The notes under the pieces were generated by a model that saw only the letters and a program-made list of their open reading frames with translations, had not been told where the DNA came from and ran no database searches. A stretch of 49,814 nt of DNA from a virus. The position numbers were made by a program, and so were the translations under genes. The stretch lies in IMG/VR virus record IMGVR_UViG_3300038429_000105, positions 1 to 49,814 of that record; one strand, given 5' to 3'. Positions 28,604 through 36,180 of the stretch are shown here, piece after piece. Every line of letters begins with the position of its first letter. Position 1 is the stretch's first letter.

Positions 28604-28607
28604 GCTG

Positions 28608-28636
28608 ATTTTAGCACAGAAAAATGCTTTTGTCAA
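28608..28636 (-). promoter_or_regulatory. second leftward promoter, duplicate of the 28404 one
   Basis: TTGACA (28631-28636), 17-nt spacer, TAAAAT (28608-28613). Over 30 bases it matches the 28404-28432 promoter at 24 positions, including the T5 and TGTGCTA of the spacer. Confidence 0.75.
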
Positions 28637-28658
28637 GAAAAATATTTTATTTTTTTAC

Positions 28659-28687
28659 TTGACATTCCGAATCTTTGGGTGTATACT
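28659..28687 (+). promoter_or_regulatory. rightward promoter
   Basis: TTGACA (28659-28664), 17-nt spacer, TATACT (28682-28687). It faces the phosphoesterase and replication genes. Confidence 0.85.
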
Positions 28688-28719
28688 GTTTCAGACTGAA
28701 AATTTTGAAAGGAAATTTT

Positions 28720-29187
28720 ATGGAATATTTTTTCACAGCCGACCAACACTTTGGTCATACAAATATTATTAAATACTGTAATCGCCCATTCCAATCTGCT
28801 GAGGAAATGAATGAGGTAATTATTAAAAAGCACAATGAAATCGTTACTAAAAACGATACTGTAATTCACGCAGGAGATTTTAGTTGGGGAAATCCAATAA
28901 ATTATTTCATTCAATTAAAAGGTAAAAACATTGTATTAAAGGGGAGTCATGGTAAATATGGTAATTGGCATTTTCTGTGGGAAAAAGACATTCAAGATAT
29001 ATATATAGTTGTCTGCCACTATGCAATGTTGACGTGGCCGCGATCACACTATGGAAGTTGGCAACTTTTTGGCCATTCTCACGGGAAACTAAAAAACTAT
29101 AATAGAGAAAAGCAGTATGATGTGGGGGTGGATAATAATAATTTTTATCCTGTCCCTTTTGAAAAATTAAAGACTATCTTGAAATAA
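28720..29187 (+). CDS. calcineurin-like metallophosphoesterase
   Basis: ATG 28720 after GAAAGGAAATTTT; 155 aa. Motifs in order: FFTADQHFGHTNII (D..H), IHAGDFS (GD), then GSHGK where the family has GNHD, VCHYAML (H) and LFGHSHGKL (GHxH), ending DVGVD. This is the di-metal phosphodiesterase/phosphatase fold. The GSH for GNH swap removes the usual catalytic Asn and may alter activity. It leads the rightward replication operon. Substrate unknown. Confidence 0.8.
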   Translation: MEYFFTADQHFGHTNIIKYCNRPFQSAEEMNEVIIKKHNEIVTKNDTVIHAGDFSWGNPINYFIQLKGKNIVLKGSHGKYGNWHFLWEKDIQDIYIVVCHYAMLTWPRSHYGSWQLFGHSHGKLKNYNREKQYDVGVDNNNFYPVPFEKLKTILK

Positions 29188-29195
29188 GGAAGTCT

Positions 29196-29432
29196 ATGAA
29201 CGAACATCTTGAAAAACCAAGCCCTGACCACTGGGTGCATAAAGTAAATAAGGAAAAATTTATGAAAAACTTTGTTTGGATAATCGAAGGATTGTGGAAA
29301 AATAATAAATACAGTCCTTGTTATGGTGAATCTTGTTTATCGGAACTACAGGCAAATATGATAGCGAAACAATATAAAGATAGGTTTGGTATAGAGTTTA
29401 GAGTAAAGAAATATGAGGCTGTGGATGAATAA
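29196..29432 (+). CDS. hypothetical 78-aa protein
   Basis: ATG 29196 (MNEHLEKPSPDHWVHKVNKE; IAKQYKDRFGIEFRVKKYEA). Small alpha/beta. It overlaps the primase start by 8 nt and is co-translated. Function unknown. Confidence 0.6.
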   Translation: MNEHLEKPSPDHWVHKVNKEKFMKNFVWIIEGLWKNNKYSPCYGESCLSELQANMIAKQYKDRFGIEFRVKKYEAVDE

Positions 29433-31008
29433 ACATTACCAATCCGCAAAATGGTATCTTCAAAAAAAAGGGTTCAGCGTAATCCCTGTTGGTCAAAACA
29501 AGATACCATTAATATCATGGGAAGAGTATCAAAAAAGATTGCCCACGATAGAAGAATTAAATATTTGGTGGAAAAAATATCCTCAAGCTAACGTAGGTAT
29601 TGTATGTGGTAAGGTACCGAACCTTGCAGTTATTGACATTGATGACCCACAACTAGATAATGAAACGATTAAGGGCATCGAGGAGTTTTTGGAACCACCT
29701 ACTTGCATAACGCCAAGGGGCGGGAGGCACCTCTACTTTACATACCCATCCGGTAGCGACCTAAGAAACGCCGTTTCTATAGTCCCCAAGGTCGATATAC
29801 GGGCGGAAGGTGGATATGTTCTCGCCCCACCCTCTTGCAACGAAGCAGGAGTAGAATATAAATGGAGGGATGACAGAAGAATAGACAAGCTCGCTATGAG
29901 CGAGTTCCCTATGAGCGTTGTTAAATTAGTTAGTAAACGTCCCGTCAAAAATGATATGCCTCCTTTTGAGATGTTTACTGAAGGCAGGAGGGATGATGAT
30001 TTGTTCCACATAGCGAACACAATGGTCAAAGGTGGGGCGCAGGAAAGTGAAATCAGGGCAACCCTAACACAAATAGCCCTTACCTGCAAACCACCCTTTC
30101 CTGCCGATGAAATGGATGCAAAAGTGGATAGCGCATTAAAGAGAGCGGAACGGAAGGAACGTAACCTTACAGAAGAAGTCCGTAGGTGGGTTAGTATTCA
30201 AGACGGATATTTTGATACATCTATTCTGTATAGAGAGCTAGGTCTTATTACTATGCAAGAAAAATCAACTTGCTACACGATAATAAGTAGGTTGGTTAAA
30301 GAGGGGTTGATAGAAAAATATGGTAACAAAACAGGGCAATACCGAACTGCCAATACCGAGATTGATATTATGGATTGGGAGAATGCCTCGACAGAACATA
30401 TGGATGTTGTTTATCCTTTAGGTATCCATAACTATGTGGTTACTTATCCGGGCAATGTTTTTGTGATAGCAGGAAGCCAAAATTCAGGCAAGACTACCTT
30501 CAATCTTAACTTTACTAACCTAAATAAAGACAGGCATGAAATACATTACTTTAATTCCGAAATGGGGGAGGGTGAATTAAAAGTAAGACTGCAATTATTT
30601 GAAGAACCTATGGAGAACTGGAAGAAGGTAACCTTCTATGAAAGAAACTCCAACTTCGATGACGTGATAAAACCGACCAAAATAAACATTATAGACTATT
30701 TAGAGGTTCTAAACGACTTTTGGACAGTCGGTGAGCAAATAAAGGCAATACATAATAAGCTAACAACGGGCATAGCAATCATAGCGATACAAAAAAACAA
30801 GAATACGGAACTAGGAAGGGGTGGTGGATTTGGAACGGAGAAACCACGACTATATTTGTCAATGGATTACGGGCATATTAAAATGGTCAAGGCAAAGAAT
30901 TGGCGAACCGCGTTAAATCCAAATGGTCTTTGTTGCGACTTTAATATAGTGCGAGGTTCTCAGTTCGTGGAGAACGAAAAAGGGTGGTATAAAGCAGATG
31001 AAGCCTAA
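29425..31008 (+). CDS. bifunctional primase-polymerase / RecA-like helicase
   Basis: ATG 29425, 6 nt after GAGG; 527 aa. Residues 1-170 are a Prim-pol (archaeo-eukaryotic primase) domain: VIDIDDP (D71, D73), GGRHLYF (H102), KVDIRAEGGYVLAPPS. About 180-240 is a PriCT-like helical domain (FTEGRRDDDLFHIANTM; ALTCKPPFPADEMD). About 262-310 is a winged helix. From 340 is a RecA-like ATPase with Walker A GSQNSGKTT (350-358) and Walker B-like IAIIAIQKN. It should prime and unwind at the origin. With no separate polymerase found, it is the main replication protein encoded here. Confidence 0.88.
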   Translation: MNKHYQSAKWYLQKKGFSVIPVGQNKIPLISWEEYQKRLPTIEELNIWWKKYPQANVGIVCGKVPNLAVIDIDDPQLDNETIKGIEEFLEPPTCITPRGGRHLYFTYPSGSDLRNAVSIVPKVDIRAEGGYVLAPPSCNEAGVEYKWRDDRRIDKLAMSEFPMSVVKLVSKRPVKNDMPPFEMFTEGRRDDDLFHIANTMVKGGAQESEIRATLTQIALTCKPPFPADEMDAKVDSALKRAERKERNLTEEVRRWVSIQDGYFDTSILYRELGLITMQEKSTCYTIISRLVKEGLIEKYGNKTGQYRTANTEIDIMDWENASTEHMDVVYPLGIHNYVVTYPGNVFVIAGSQNSGKTTFNLNFTNLNKDRHEIHYFNSEMGEGELKVRLQLFEEPMENWKKVTFYERNSNFDDVIKPTKINIIDYLEVLNDFWTVGEQIKAIHNKLTTGIAIIAIQKNKNTELGRGGGFGTEKPRLYLSMDYGHIKMVKAKNWRTALNPNGLCCDFNIVRGSQFVENEKGWYKADEA

Positions 31009-31219
31009 ACGATTCATAATCTGCCCCGAACCCGAAGAGATGCACTACACCTGCCTTAAGTGCGGCGGTCACGCCATATACATTTCCTTGTTACATATAT
31101 GGGAAAGAGAGGTATTGATTTGCCGAAACTGTGGGGAATCTGACGATGCCTATTATGGAATTGCAGAAACCAAAACAGGTAAGAGGTTATTAAATAAAGA
31201 TTTTAGAGGAACGATATGA
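30998..31219 (+). CDS. 73-aa zinc ribbon
   Basis: ATG 30998 overlaps the primase stop. CLKCGGH and CRNCGES form a four-Cys ribbon. Translation coupled to the primase suggests a related role. Ends with ATGA overlap. Confidence 0.65.
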   Translation: MKPKRFIICPEPEEMHYTCLKCGGHAIYISLLHIWEREVLICRNCGESDDAYYGIAETKTGKRLLNKDFRGTI

Positions 31220-31440
31220 AAAAAACAACTAAAGGTAAAAAAATAAAAAATGTCCAAACAATGTTTACCATGAGAAGGGGTGGGGCATACGGTTCTAAAG
31301 TGTGCGTTGAAATATACAATTCTGTTACACAAAACTGGTTGCCTCTTTCAATGGTATTATCGGCTTTTGACGGAGTAACCGAGAGTTACTTGATGTCTCT
31401 GCCAATAGAAAACCACGAATTGTTCGAGGAGATAAAATGA
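31216..31440 (+). CDS. hypothetical 74-aa basic protein
   Basis: ATG 31216 in an ATGA overlap. Very basic start (KKTTKGKKIKN), then FTMRRGGAYGSKVCVEIYNS. Beta-rich, likely nucleic-acid-binding. Unknown family. Confidence 0.55.
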   Translation: MKKTTKGKKIKNVQTMFTMRRGGAYGSKVCVEIYNSVTQNWLPLSMVLSAFDGVTESYLMSLPIENHELFEEIK

Positions 31441-31640
31441 ATAAAAAAGTAGAAATAATAGATTTTGACTCACTGTCATCCGAAGCAAAGCAAGAGTGGG
31501 TGGATATTTGGCTCCATGAAAGGGAACGCCATGTAGATGATATAATGTCCATAGATGGTTACTTGAGAATAGCAAAGCAGCGATATGGGATAAAGCCAAG
31601 GAAAATATATGTGGGGAAATGGGTAGAGATAAAGCCGTGA
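31437..31640 (+). CDS. hypothetical 67-aa protein
   Basis: ATG 31437 in an ATGA overlap. Sequence MNKKVEIIDFDSLSSEAKQE; WLHERERHVDDIMSIDGYLR. Helical, acidic first half, basic end. Unknown. Confidence 0.55.
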   Translation: MNKKVEIIDFDSLSSEAKQEWVDIWLHERERHVDDIMSIDGYLRIAKQRYGIKPRKIYVGKWVEIKP

Positions 31641-31711
31641 CTTACAGGGCTAATGCTTCTCGCTTATGCGCTGTGTATTTTATTTTTAAGTATGTTTAGG
31701 TGAAATTATAT

Positions 31712-32122
31712 ATGGGTAGATTATTTGCATACAAGTGGTATTTGCCATCGAAAATATTTGCTAATTTATGGTGGGCATATATTAATATTTCCCGCGGTAT
31801 AAGGAATCTTATTACTTGGTTTTCTGTTATTTTTTGGCTTGATTGGATTGATTGGTCATACCTTTGTGAATTAATGGAAAAACAACTTCGTATTATGGCA
31901 GACAGATATAAAAAATATGGTAGTTTAACCAACAAAGATAAGACCGTGAGAGAAACACTGATTTGTGCAAATCTTTTAAAACGATTAATAAATGACGATT
32001 ACTTAATGAAATGTAGGGAAGGGAATAAGGGCGACTACGACAAAGCTGATAGGATGCAGGAATACGATAAGGAGCTTCTATTTAAGATAATGAGCAAGCA
32101 TTTATTTACATGGTGGGATTAA
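31712..32122 (+). CDS. membrane-associated 136-aa protein
   Basis: ATG 31712, 8 nt after TTAGGTGA; GTG 31700 is an alternative. An amphipathic to hydrophobic segment near residues 28-45 (LITWFSVIFWLDWIDWSYL) precedes a soluble helical half with basic and acidic clusters. Probably membrane-attached. No family known. Confidence 0.5.
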   Translation: MGRLFAYKWYLPSKIFANLWWAYINISRGIRNLITWFSVIFWLDWIDWSYLCELMEKQLRIMADRYKKYGSLTNKDKTVRETLICANLLKRLINDDYLMKCREGNKGDYDKADRMQEYDKELLFKIMSKHLFTWWD

Positions 32123-32177
32123 ACGCTGTGCTTGTTAATTTTATAGCAATTTAGGGGAGATTGCGTGAGGGAATGAA

Positions 32178-32357
32178 ATGAAGGAATTAATAATAAAAGC
32201 GTCTTGTGGTAATTGCAGTAAAGCTAAATATGTTGGCCGATGTGTTGATCTCTGTAAAAAAACTGGCAAGCAGATAAATTTTGGTTCGCTAATTTGTTCT
32301 GATTGGAAGCCGACAAAAAAAGATATGGTTACTTGGATAAAAAGGGCGACTCCATGA
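32178..32357 (+). CDS. 59-aa Cys-rich protein
   Basis: ATG 32178 after GTGAGGGA. Cysteines CGNC, CVDLC and a later IC form a compact zinc site. The pattern 'C..C........C....' then 'W.P' resembles small phage zinc proteins. Unknown function. Confidence 0.6.
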   Translation: MKELIIKASCGNCSKAKYVGRCVDLCKKTGKQINFGSLICSDWKPTKKDMVTWIKRATP

Positions 32358-32396
32358 CTCGTTTAATTAATTTCAATTTAGGGGAGGGGAAATAAA

Positions 32397-32645
32397 ATGA
32401 GAATCGCTTGGCTAATTGAGAGAAATTCTAATCTGTGGGGGGCAGAATGGTTTTGCGGAGGGAATGATAGGTGGACGAAAGACGCTAATAAAGCAGTCCA
32501 GTTCCCAGACAAAGATTCGGCAGTTGAAGTCGATACGTTATTATTAGGGCTAAAAATCCCAAAAGATTATCCCTATACCGAATCAGCCGGTGATTGGGAT
32601 TATACTTACAGTATCACTGAACATGGCTTTATTGATGCCCCCTAA
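32397..32645 (+). CDS. hypothetical 82-aa protein
   Basis: ATG 32397 after GGGGAGGGG. Sequence WLIERNSNLWGAEWFCGGND; WTKDANKAVQFPDKDSAVEV. A small alpha/beta fold with a typical 'Y.SI..A'-like pattern seen in phage proteins of unknown function. Confidence 0.65.
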   Translation: MRIAWLIERNSNLWGAEWFCGGNDRWTKDANKAVQFPDKDSAVEVDTLLLGLKIPKDYPYTESAGDWDYTYSITEHGFIDAP

Positions 32646-32681
32646 ATCTTAAAAAGCCCTGCGCTGATTAAGGAGAAAGAT

Positions 32682-32852
32682 ATGACCAAAGAACTACAAA
32701 CGAATGAACAAAAGAATAAGTATCTAGCCCTGAAGTTTGGGAAGAAGTGGCATGAGTTTGAAGACGGTAAATGCTCTTGTGGGTTTGTGACGCTTAGCGG
32801 TTATGCAGAGTGGAGTCATCTTCAAGATAATCCAGGTTTGGGTAGATGTTGA
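32682..32852 (+). CDS. 56-aa protein with CSCG motif
   Basis: ATG 32682 after AAGGAGAAAG. KFGKKWHEFEDGKCSCGFVT resembles the 'LG.K.HEW....CSCG' core of the 136-aa protein at 33619, so they are likely related small phage proteins. Overlaps the next gene by 50 nt. Confidence 0.55.
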   Translation: MTKELQTNEQKNKYLALKFGKKWHEFEDGKCSCGFVTLSGYAEWSHLQDNPGLGRC

Positions 32853-33081
32853 TATCAAAATAGCCGATATGGTTAAATACCTTAATACAATTTCGGGGGT
32901 GAGAACTTATGCAAGTTGTCAAGGAACAAGAGGGGAAGGCGGTGCGCTCCCTTATGAACCTTATGTTTTAGCTCATTGGCCGGAAGCATGGTCTGCGCGA
33001 CTTAAAACAGAATTTAATGTTACAGAAATCAGTGAGAATTATGGATACTTGCATCCAAAATGGGGGTGTGAAAATGAGTAA
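32803..33081 (+). CDS. hypothetical 92-aa protein
   Basis: ATG 32803 lies within the previous gene; the best-looking sequence begins VDVDIKIADMVKYLNTISGV and RTYASCQGTRGEGG, a pattern of phage proteins with 'GV.TyaSCQGT.gEgg..PY.pyV'. The start may be later. Ends within the next gene. Confidence 0.6.
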   Translation: MQSGVIFKIIQVWVDVDIKIADMVKYLNTISGVRTYASCQGTRGEGGALPYEPYVLAHWPEAWSARLKTEFNVTEISENYGYLHPKWGCENE

Positions 33082-33241
33082 AAAGAAATTTTCTGTAGAG
33101 GCGGAAGGTTCTTTTGAAAAATATTTCCTTATTGTTTCTGTCTATGTTGGTGTCACTGTTATTATAACCTCCTTTATGGGTTTGTTTCTTTTTATTGGTT
33201 GGAAAGTCGTCTTATGTGTTCTTGTTTTAATATTAAATTAA
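33074..33241 (+). CDS. 55-aa membrane protein
   Basis: ATG 33074 after GGGGGTGTG. A charged start (MSKKKFSVEAEGSFEKY) followed by one or two membrane helices (LIVSVYVGVTVIITSFMGLF, WKVVLCVLVLILN). Overlaps the previous gene by 8 nt. Confidence 0.55.
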   Translation: MSKKKFSVEAEGSFEKYFLIVSVYVGVTVIITSFMGLFLFIGWKVVLCVLVLILN

Positions 33242-33252
33242 GGAGCGTGAAA

Positions 33253-33441
33253 ATGCCGGAAAATAAGTTTCACAATATAAGCGGCAAAGATGCTGTGGCA
33301 AAGGGATATGGCAAAGGGATACCAGATTTTGAACTATTGCATTTTGGCGGGTATAAGAGAGCTAGGCGTGAGTATCTTAAGGCTTTGACCGCCGAAAGGG
33401 AGAAAGAAGGAGGGAAGGATAATGAAAAAGTTAGAAGATAA
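33253..33441 (+). CDS. hypothetical 62-aa protein
   Basis: ATG 33253 after AGGAGCG. Sequence MPENKFHNISGKDAVAKGYG; YKRARREYLKALTAEREKEG, with a basic helical tail. Unknown. Confidence 0.55.
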   Translation: MPENKFHNISGKDAVAKGYGKGIPDFELLHFGGYKRARREYLKALTAEREKEGGKDNEKVRR

Positions 33442-33622
33442 AATATTATTTCCGGTATCTTATTTGGTTCATACACCTAGCGGAGCTATTGAGGCTTGCG
33501 AGAGGCACAAAAACGCTATGATTAATATATATGGTGCTTTAGGATGTCATATTGGAGTCCAACAAATAAAGAGTAACAATGAATGCATCAATTGCGTTAA
33601 TGAAAATAAGATAAAACCATGA
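33422..33622 (+). CDS. hypothetical 66-aa protein
   Basis: ATG 33422 after AGGAGGGAAGG, inside the end of the previous gene. Cys/His residues (EACERHKN; GCHI; ECINC) hint at a metal site. Ends in an ATGA overlap. Confidence 0.55.
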   Translation: MKKLEDKILFPVSYLVHTPSGAIEACERHKNAMINIYGALGCHIGVQQIKSNNECINCVNENKIKP

Positions 33623-34029
33623 CCACCTACAAAATAACTGAAGAAATGCGTAAGCTTTTGACGGAAGTGTTGGGAGAAAAATACCATGAGTGGGTAGAAC
33701 AAATTCCATTTACTAAAGAAATGAAAGAAAGTGGGTTTGTTCAAGTAGCTCTTTGTTCTTGTGGAACATTCTCTTGCCACGAAATAAACCGCACCTTCAC
33801 CACCGACCAAGACCGGACTGACCTTTTTAGGAAGTTGGTTGAGTTGGGGAAGTTTAATAAGTTTCTCATGTATCTTGCTGACGCTTCTGTTGGCTATTTT
33901 AAAAATTTTATTGATAAAGACGATACATATTATTATGGCTTCCGTTTTATTGAAGACCTTTTAATTAAATTTTCACCAGAACGAGCCTGTGTGCTCGTAT
34001 CTCAATATTGGAAGGAGAATAAGAGATGA
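33619..34029 (+). CDS. hypothetical 136-aa protein
   Basis: ATG 33619 in an ATGA overlap. LGEKYHEWVEQIPFTKEMKE and VALCSCGTFSCHE share the 'HEW...CSCG' core with the 56-aa gene at 32682. The rest is helical (FRKLVELGKFNKFLMYLADA). Unknown. Confidence 0.6.
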   Translation: MTTYKITEEMRKLLTEVLGEKYHEWVEQIPFTKEMKESGFVQVALCSCGTFSCHEINRTFTTDQDRTDLFRKLVELGKFNKFLMYLADASVGYFKNFIDKDDTYYYGFRFIEDLLIKFSPERACVLVSQYWKENKR

Positions 34030-34163
34030 TACGAAAGATACTAGACAGATTAAACCAAGAAAACGGTACAAGCTTTACCGACATTGAGGACGCTATTGCT
34101 GCCGGTTGGGAAAAGGACATCTTAATTCTTTTGCTTGTCGCGCTAGATTCTTATTTCGCGTAG
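34026..34163 (+). CDS. hypothetical 45-aa protein
   Basis: ATG 34026 in an ATGA overlap. MIRKILDRLNQENGTSFTDI then a hydrophobic end (ILILLLVALDSYFA) that could sit in a membrane. Unknown. Confidence 0.5.
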   Translation: MIRKILDRLNQENGTSFTDIEDAIAAGWEKDILILLLVALDSYFA

Positions 34164-34182
34164 CAATGTTTTGGAGGGAGAT

Positions 34183-34491
34183 ATGAACTTAAAAGAAATG
34201 CCGCTTGAAGAAATAATTACTCATTTAGTTAATTGTATAATTTCTTATGCTGAAGATGATGCTGATGATAAGACCTTATGGAAGGGAGCAGATAGATACC
34301 GAACTGAACTTCTCCGCCGTTTTAAAGACCTAGAACAGAAGGTCGAAGAAGGGCAGAAGGCTTTACACGGCTTATATCTTTTTGTAAGCAGTGGAATTAT
34401 TTCCCGTTGGAGGTGTGCCGAACTATTGGGTATAAACTTAGCCGACATGGATGAATGGGAAGATTGCCAAGCCAAGAAGGTAAATAAATAG
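34183..34491 (+). CDS. 102-aa protein with possible HTH end
   Basis: ATG 34183 after GGAGGGAG. A helical body (YRTELLRRFKDLEQKVEEGQ) is followed by SSGIISRWRCAELLGINLAD, reminiscent of short helix-turn-helix ends of UPF0175-like proteins. A small regulator is possible. Confidence 0.5.
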   Translation: MNLKEMPLEEIITHLVNCIISYAEDDADDKTLWKGADRYRTELLRRFKDLEQKVEEGQKALHGLYLFVSSGIISRWRCAELLGINLADMDEWEDCQAKKVNK

Positions 34492-34515
34492 ATGCTGCAA
34501 AGGAGGTGAAACAAG

Positions 34516-34647
34516 ATGGTAGAATTTATTATTGGATTAGTGGTTGGATTGGTGGTGGCAGCGATAGTTATTAAAACATTCCCAAAGATTGTCGGTATAG
34601 CCACAGTTGCCGTTACAGATGTAGAAACAGAAGCAAAGAAACTTTAA
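34516..34647 (+). CDS. 43-aa membrane peptide
   Basis: ATG 34516 after AGGAGGTGA. MVEFIIGLVVGLVVAAIVIK is one membrane helix with GxxxG packing, then a short charged tail. It ends in a 4-nt overlap with the convergent holin-like gene. Confidence 0.6.
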   Translation: MVEFIIGLVVGLVVAAIVIKTFPKIVGIATVAVTDVETEAKKL

Positions 34648-34937
34648 CCCGGAGCATATGGAGGGGGGGGCTTTGGTAAGTCCTCTTCTCCGTTTCCGTT
34701 TTTATACCCATTGTGGGAGAAACTATGGACAGCTTTAGCAAGAATGGCCGAGACGAACACAACGCCTGTCCCATAGGGGATGTCCGCCATCGTCCACGTC
34801 TTTAGACATTCCCAAGTCCACACCACGAGTATATCAACAACCGTTATAAAACATAGCAAGCGGGTCATTGATATATCCGACTTTGCAGAAAAGAGCTTAT
34901 TAATCAGCGTTGAAACACGCGAGAGTCCCACCTTCAA
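34644..34937 (-). CDS. holin-like membrane protein
   Basis: Up to 97 aa; TTG 34937 is the furthest start, GTG 34931 an alternative, so the N-terminus is unsure. It has two membrane helices (LLCFITVVDILVVWTWECLK; GTGVVFVSAILAKAVHSFSH) and a charged Pro-rich tail, the plan of many small phage holins. It is the last gene of the lysis cassette. Confidence 0.6.
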   Translation of the reverse strand: MKVGLSRVSTLINKLFSAKSDISMTRLLCFITVVDILVVWTWECLKTWTMADIPYGTGVVFVSAILAKAVHSFSHNGYKNGNGEEDLPKPPPPYAPG

Positions 34938-35397
34938 TCCCTTCGATATACTCCATTAATCTGATTGTATTGTCCCTGATTATTTTTGTGGTATAGAACT
35001 TGTTTGCATTACTGGCCTTACCGGCTGTGGACAATACTTTTTTTGTGGCGGGTTTTGAATTGTCCCCGGACACATTAGACTGCAACACCCCGTGAGCATT
35101 AAAATCGCTAAAAATAGTATCAAATATCTGTGCATCATTTCCTCCTATTATGCAGTTTGAATCTGAAGTTTCTAACAAAAGTTTTGCAAGTTTATCGGCA
35201 GAGCTTTGGATAGCCACCTGTGCCTCCTGCGCAGCGGTTACATTCCTCTGCGCCTCCGCCAAACTCTTCTGCAAGGCTGTTTTTTCTTCTGTCAATATTC
35301 TAGCCTTCTCCTCTGCTACTTTAGATTTTTCCCACAATCCATAACTTGTCGCAAGAAGAGTAACCACGAGCAATGCCATAATTATATATTTTGCCAT
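34900..35397 (-). CDS. i-spanin-like (Rz-type) lysis protein
   Basis: 165 aa. An N-terminal membrane anchor (AKYIIMALLVVTLLATSYGL) is followed by a long Ala/Gln/Glu coiled coil (ILTEEKTALQKSLAEAQRNV) in the periplasm, then a Ser/Asn-rich C-terminal half. This is the Rz-like layout that spans the envelope of Gram-negative hosts. No separate outer-membrane lipoprotein was identified. Function inferred from layout and cassette. Confidence 0.6.
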   Translation of the reverse strand: MAKYIIMALLVVTLLATSYGLWEKSKVAEEKARILTEEKTALQKSLAEAQRNVTAAQEAQVAIQSSADKLAKLLLETSDSNCIIGGNDAQIFDTIFSDFNAHGVLQSNVSGDNSKPATKKVLSTAGKASNANKFYTTKIIRDNTIRLMEYIEGIEGGTLACFNAD

Positions 35398-35398
35398 A

Positions 35399-35821
35399 TT
35401 AAACCTTTCCCATAAATTTCTCTAAAGCCACAACTCTGTTTTCCCAGCCATCTTTGAATTTAACTTCTTTGGGGTTTTCGGTGATTACGTTGATATAGTG
35501 CTGCCGCCTACATTTTATCATGTCTTCCCAATTACCACACTCTGGAAGCCAATTCAAGACCCTGTGAACTCCGCAGTTGACTGAGGTGTCGAAAGACACC
35601 ATATCTAAGTCATCATCGTTTCCTTGTGCTACCTTGTCCCAATAATCTATTTTGTATAGACTAATTGCTTGGTCTTCCGTTAGGCTTTCAATATCGACAT
35701 CAGGGTGACTTCTTTGTGCTATTCCAAACTTTGTCGTGCCACCGGGGTCATCAGGGTCGTGGGTTACGTGAGAACCGCCTTCCCACCTTAATGTGAATTG
35801 TATAATTCTTTCAAAACCCAT
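35399..35821 (-). CDS. endolysin, GH108-type muramidase
   Basis: 140 aa. LRWEGGSHVTHDPDDPGGTT holds the catalytic Glu and the 'EGG...DP.DPGG.T.fGI' signature of glycoside hydrolase family 108; later YDVSVNCG-like FDTSVNCGVHRVLNWLPE fits the fold. No signal peptide, so it needs the holin. It sits between the two membrane genes of the cassette. Contains an internal operator-like 15-mer. Confidence 0.85.
   Translation of the reverse strand: MGFERIIQFTLRWEGGSHVTHDPDDPGGTTKFGIAQRSHPDVDIESLTEDQAISLYKIDYWDKVAQGNDDDLDMVSFDTSVNCGVHRVLNWLPECGNWEDMIKCRRQHYINVITENPKEVKFKDGWENRVVALEKFMGKV
35646..35660. promoter_or_regulatory. operator-like 15-mer inside the endolysin gene
   Basis: TCTATTTTGTATAGA is identical to the cores at 15770-15784 and 28387-28401, with 5-bp arms here. 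It may be a functional intragenic site or chance. Confidence 0.4.
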
Positions 35822-35828
35822 TTTTTAC

Positions 35829-36140
35829 CTATGCTTTGTAAGATGGTTGGTCGCATCCTTTTTGATGATGAATCGTCTCGATGCTAGTCAGTCTTCCCTC
35901 ATGGTTATTCCGGGCATTATATAACTGCTCGTGTTCCTCCCTGTTTGATACACAATAACCCGATATTTTATCAATAATGGTTTTATGCCAATCATCTAAA
36001 TTCTTTGTTCTTAGGTCATCGGCTTGTTTTAAAGCATCCCTTACTTTTTCATCCTTTTTAATAATAAAATAAGAGAAAGCCCACAATGCTCCCGGTATCG
36101 CCACGAGAGTAATAAGAATATGTAACCAAGATTCGTGCAT
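35829..36140 (-). CDS. membrane-anchored coiled-coil lysis protein
   Basis: 103 aa. MHESWLHILITLVAIPGALW is a membrane helix, followed by charged coiled coil (IIKKDEKVRDALKQADDLRT). Small anchored coiled coils of this kind (XhlA-like) accompany endolysins and holins. First gene of the cassette. Confidence 0.55.
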   Translation of the reverse strand: MHESWLHILITLVAIPGALWAFSYFIIKKDEKVRDALKQADDLRTKNLDDWHKTIIDKISGYCVSNREEHEQLYNARNNHEGRLTSIETIHHQKGCDQPSYKA

Positions 36141-36180
36141 AAACGTACCGCTCCTTTACCTACTGTTAGTTATCATAGCT

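Larger units (their letters stand above)
28374..28719. other. divergent control region
   Basis: 346 bases without a gene. It carries an operator and leftward promoter (28386-28432), a set of hairpins (28523-28535, 28560-28581, 28582-28603), a second leftward promoter (28608-28636) and a rightward promoter (28659-28687). The leader from the second leftward promoter would contain all three hairpins. Confidence 0.7.

Noticed and set aside
34900-35397. Embedded Rz1-like lipoprotein in the spanin gene
   Set aside because: I could not find a convincing lipobox after a start in another frame.
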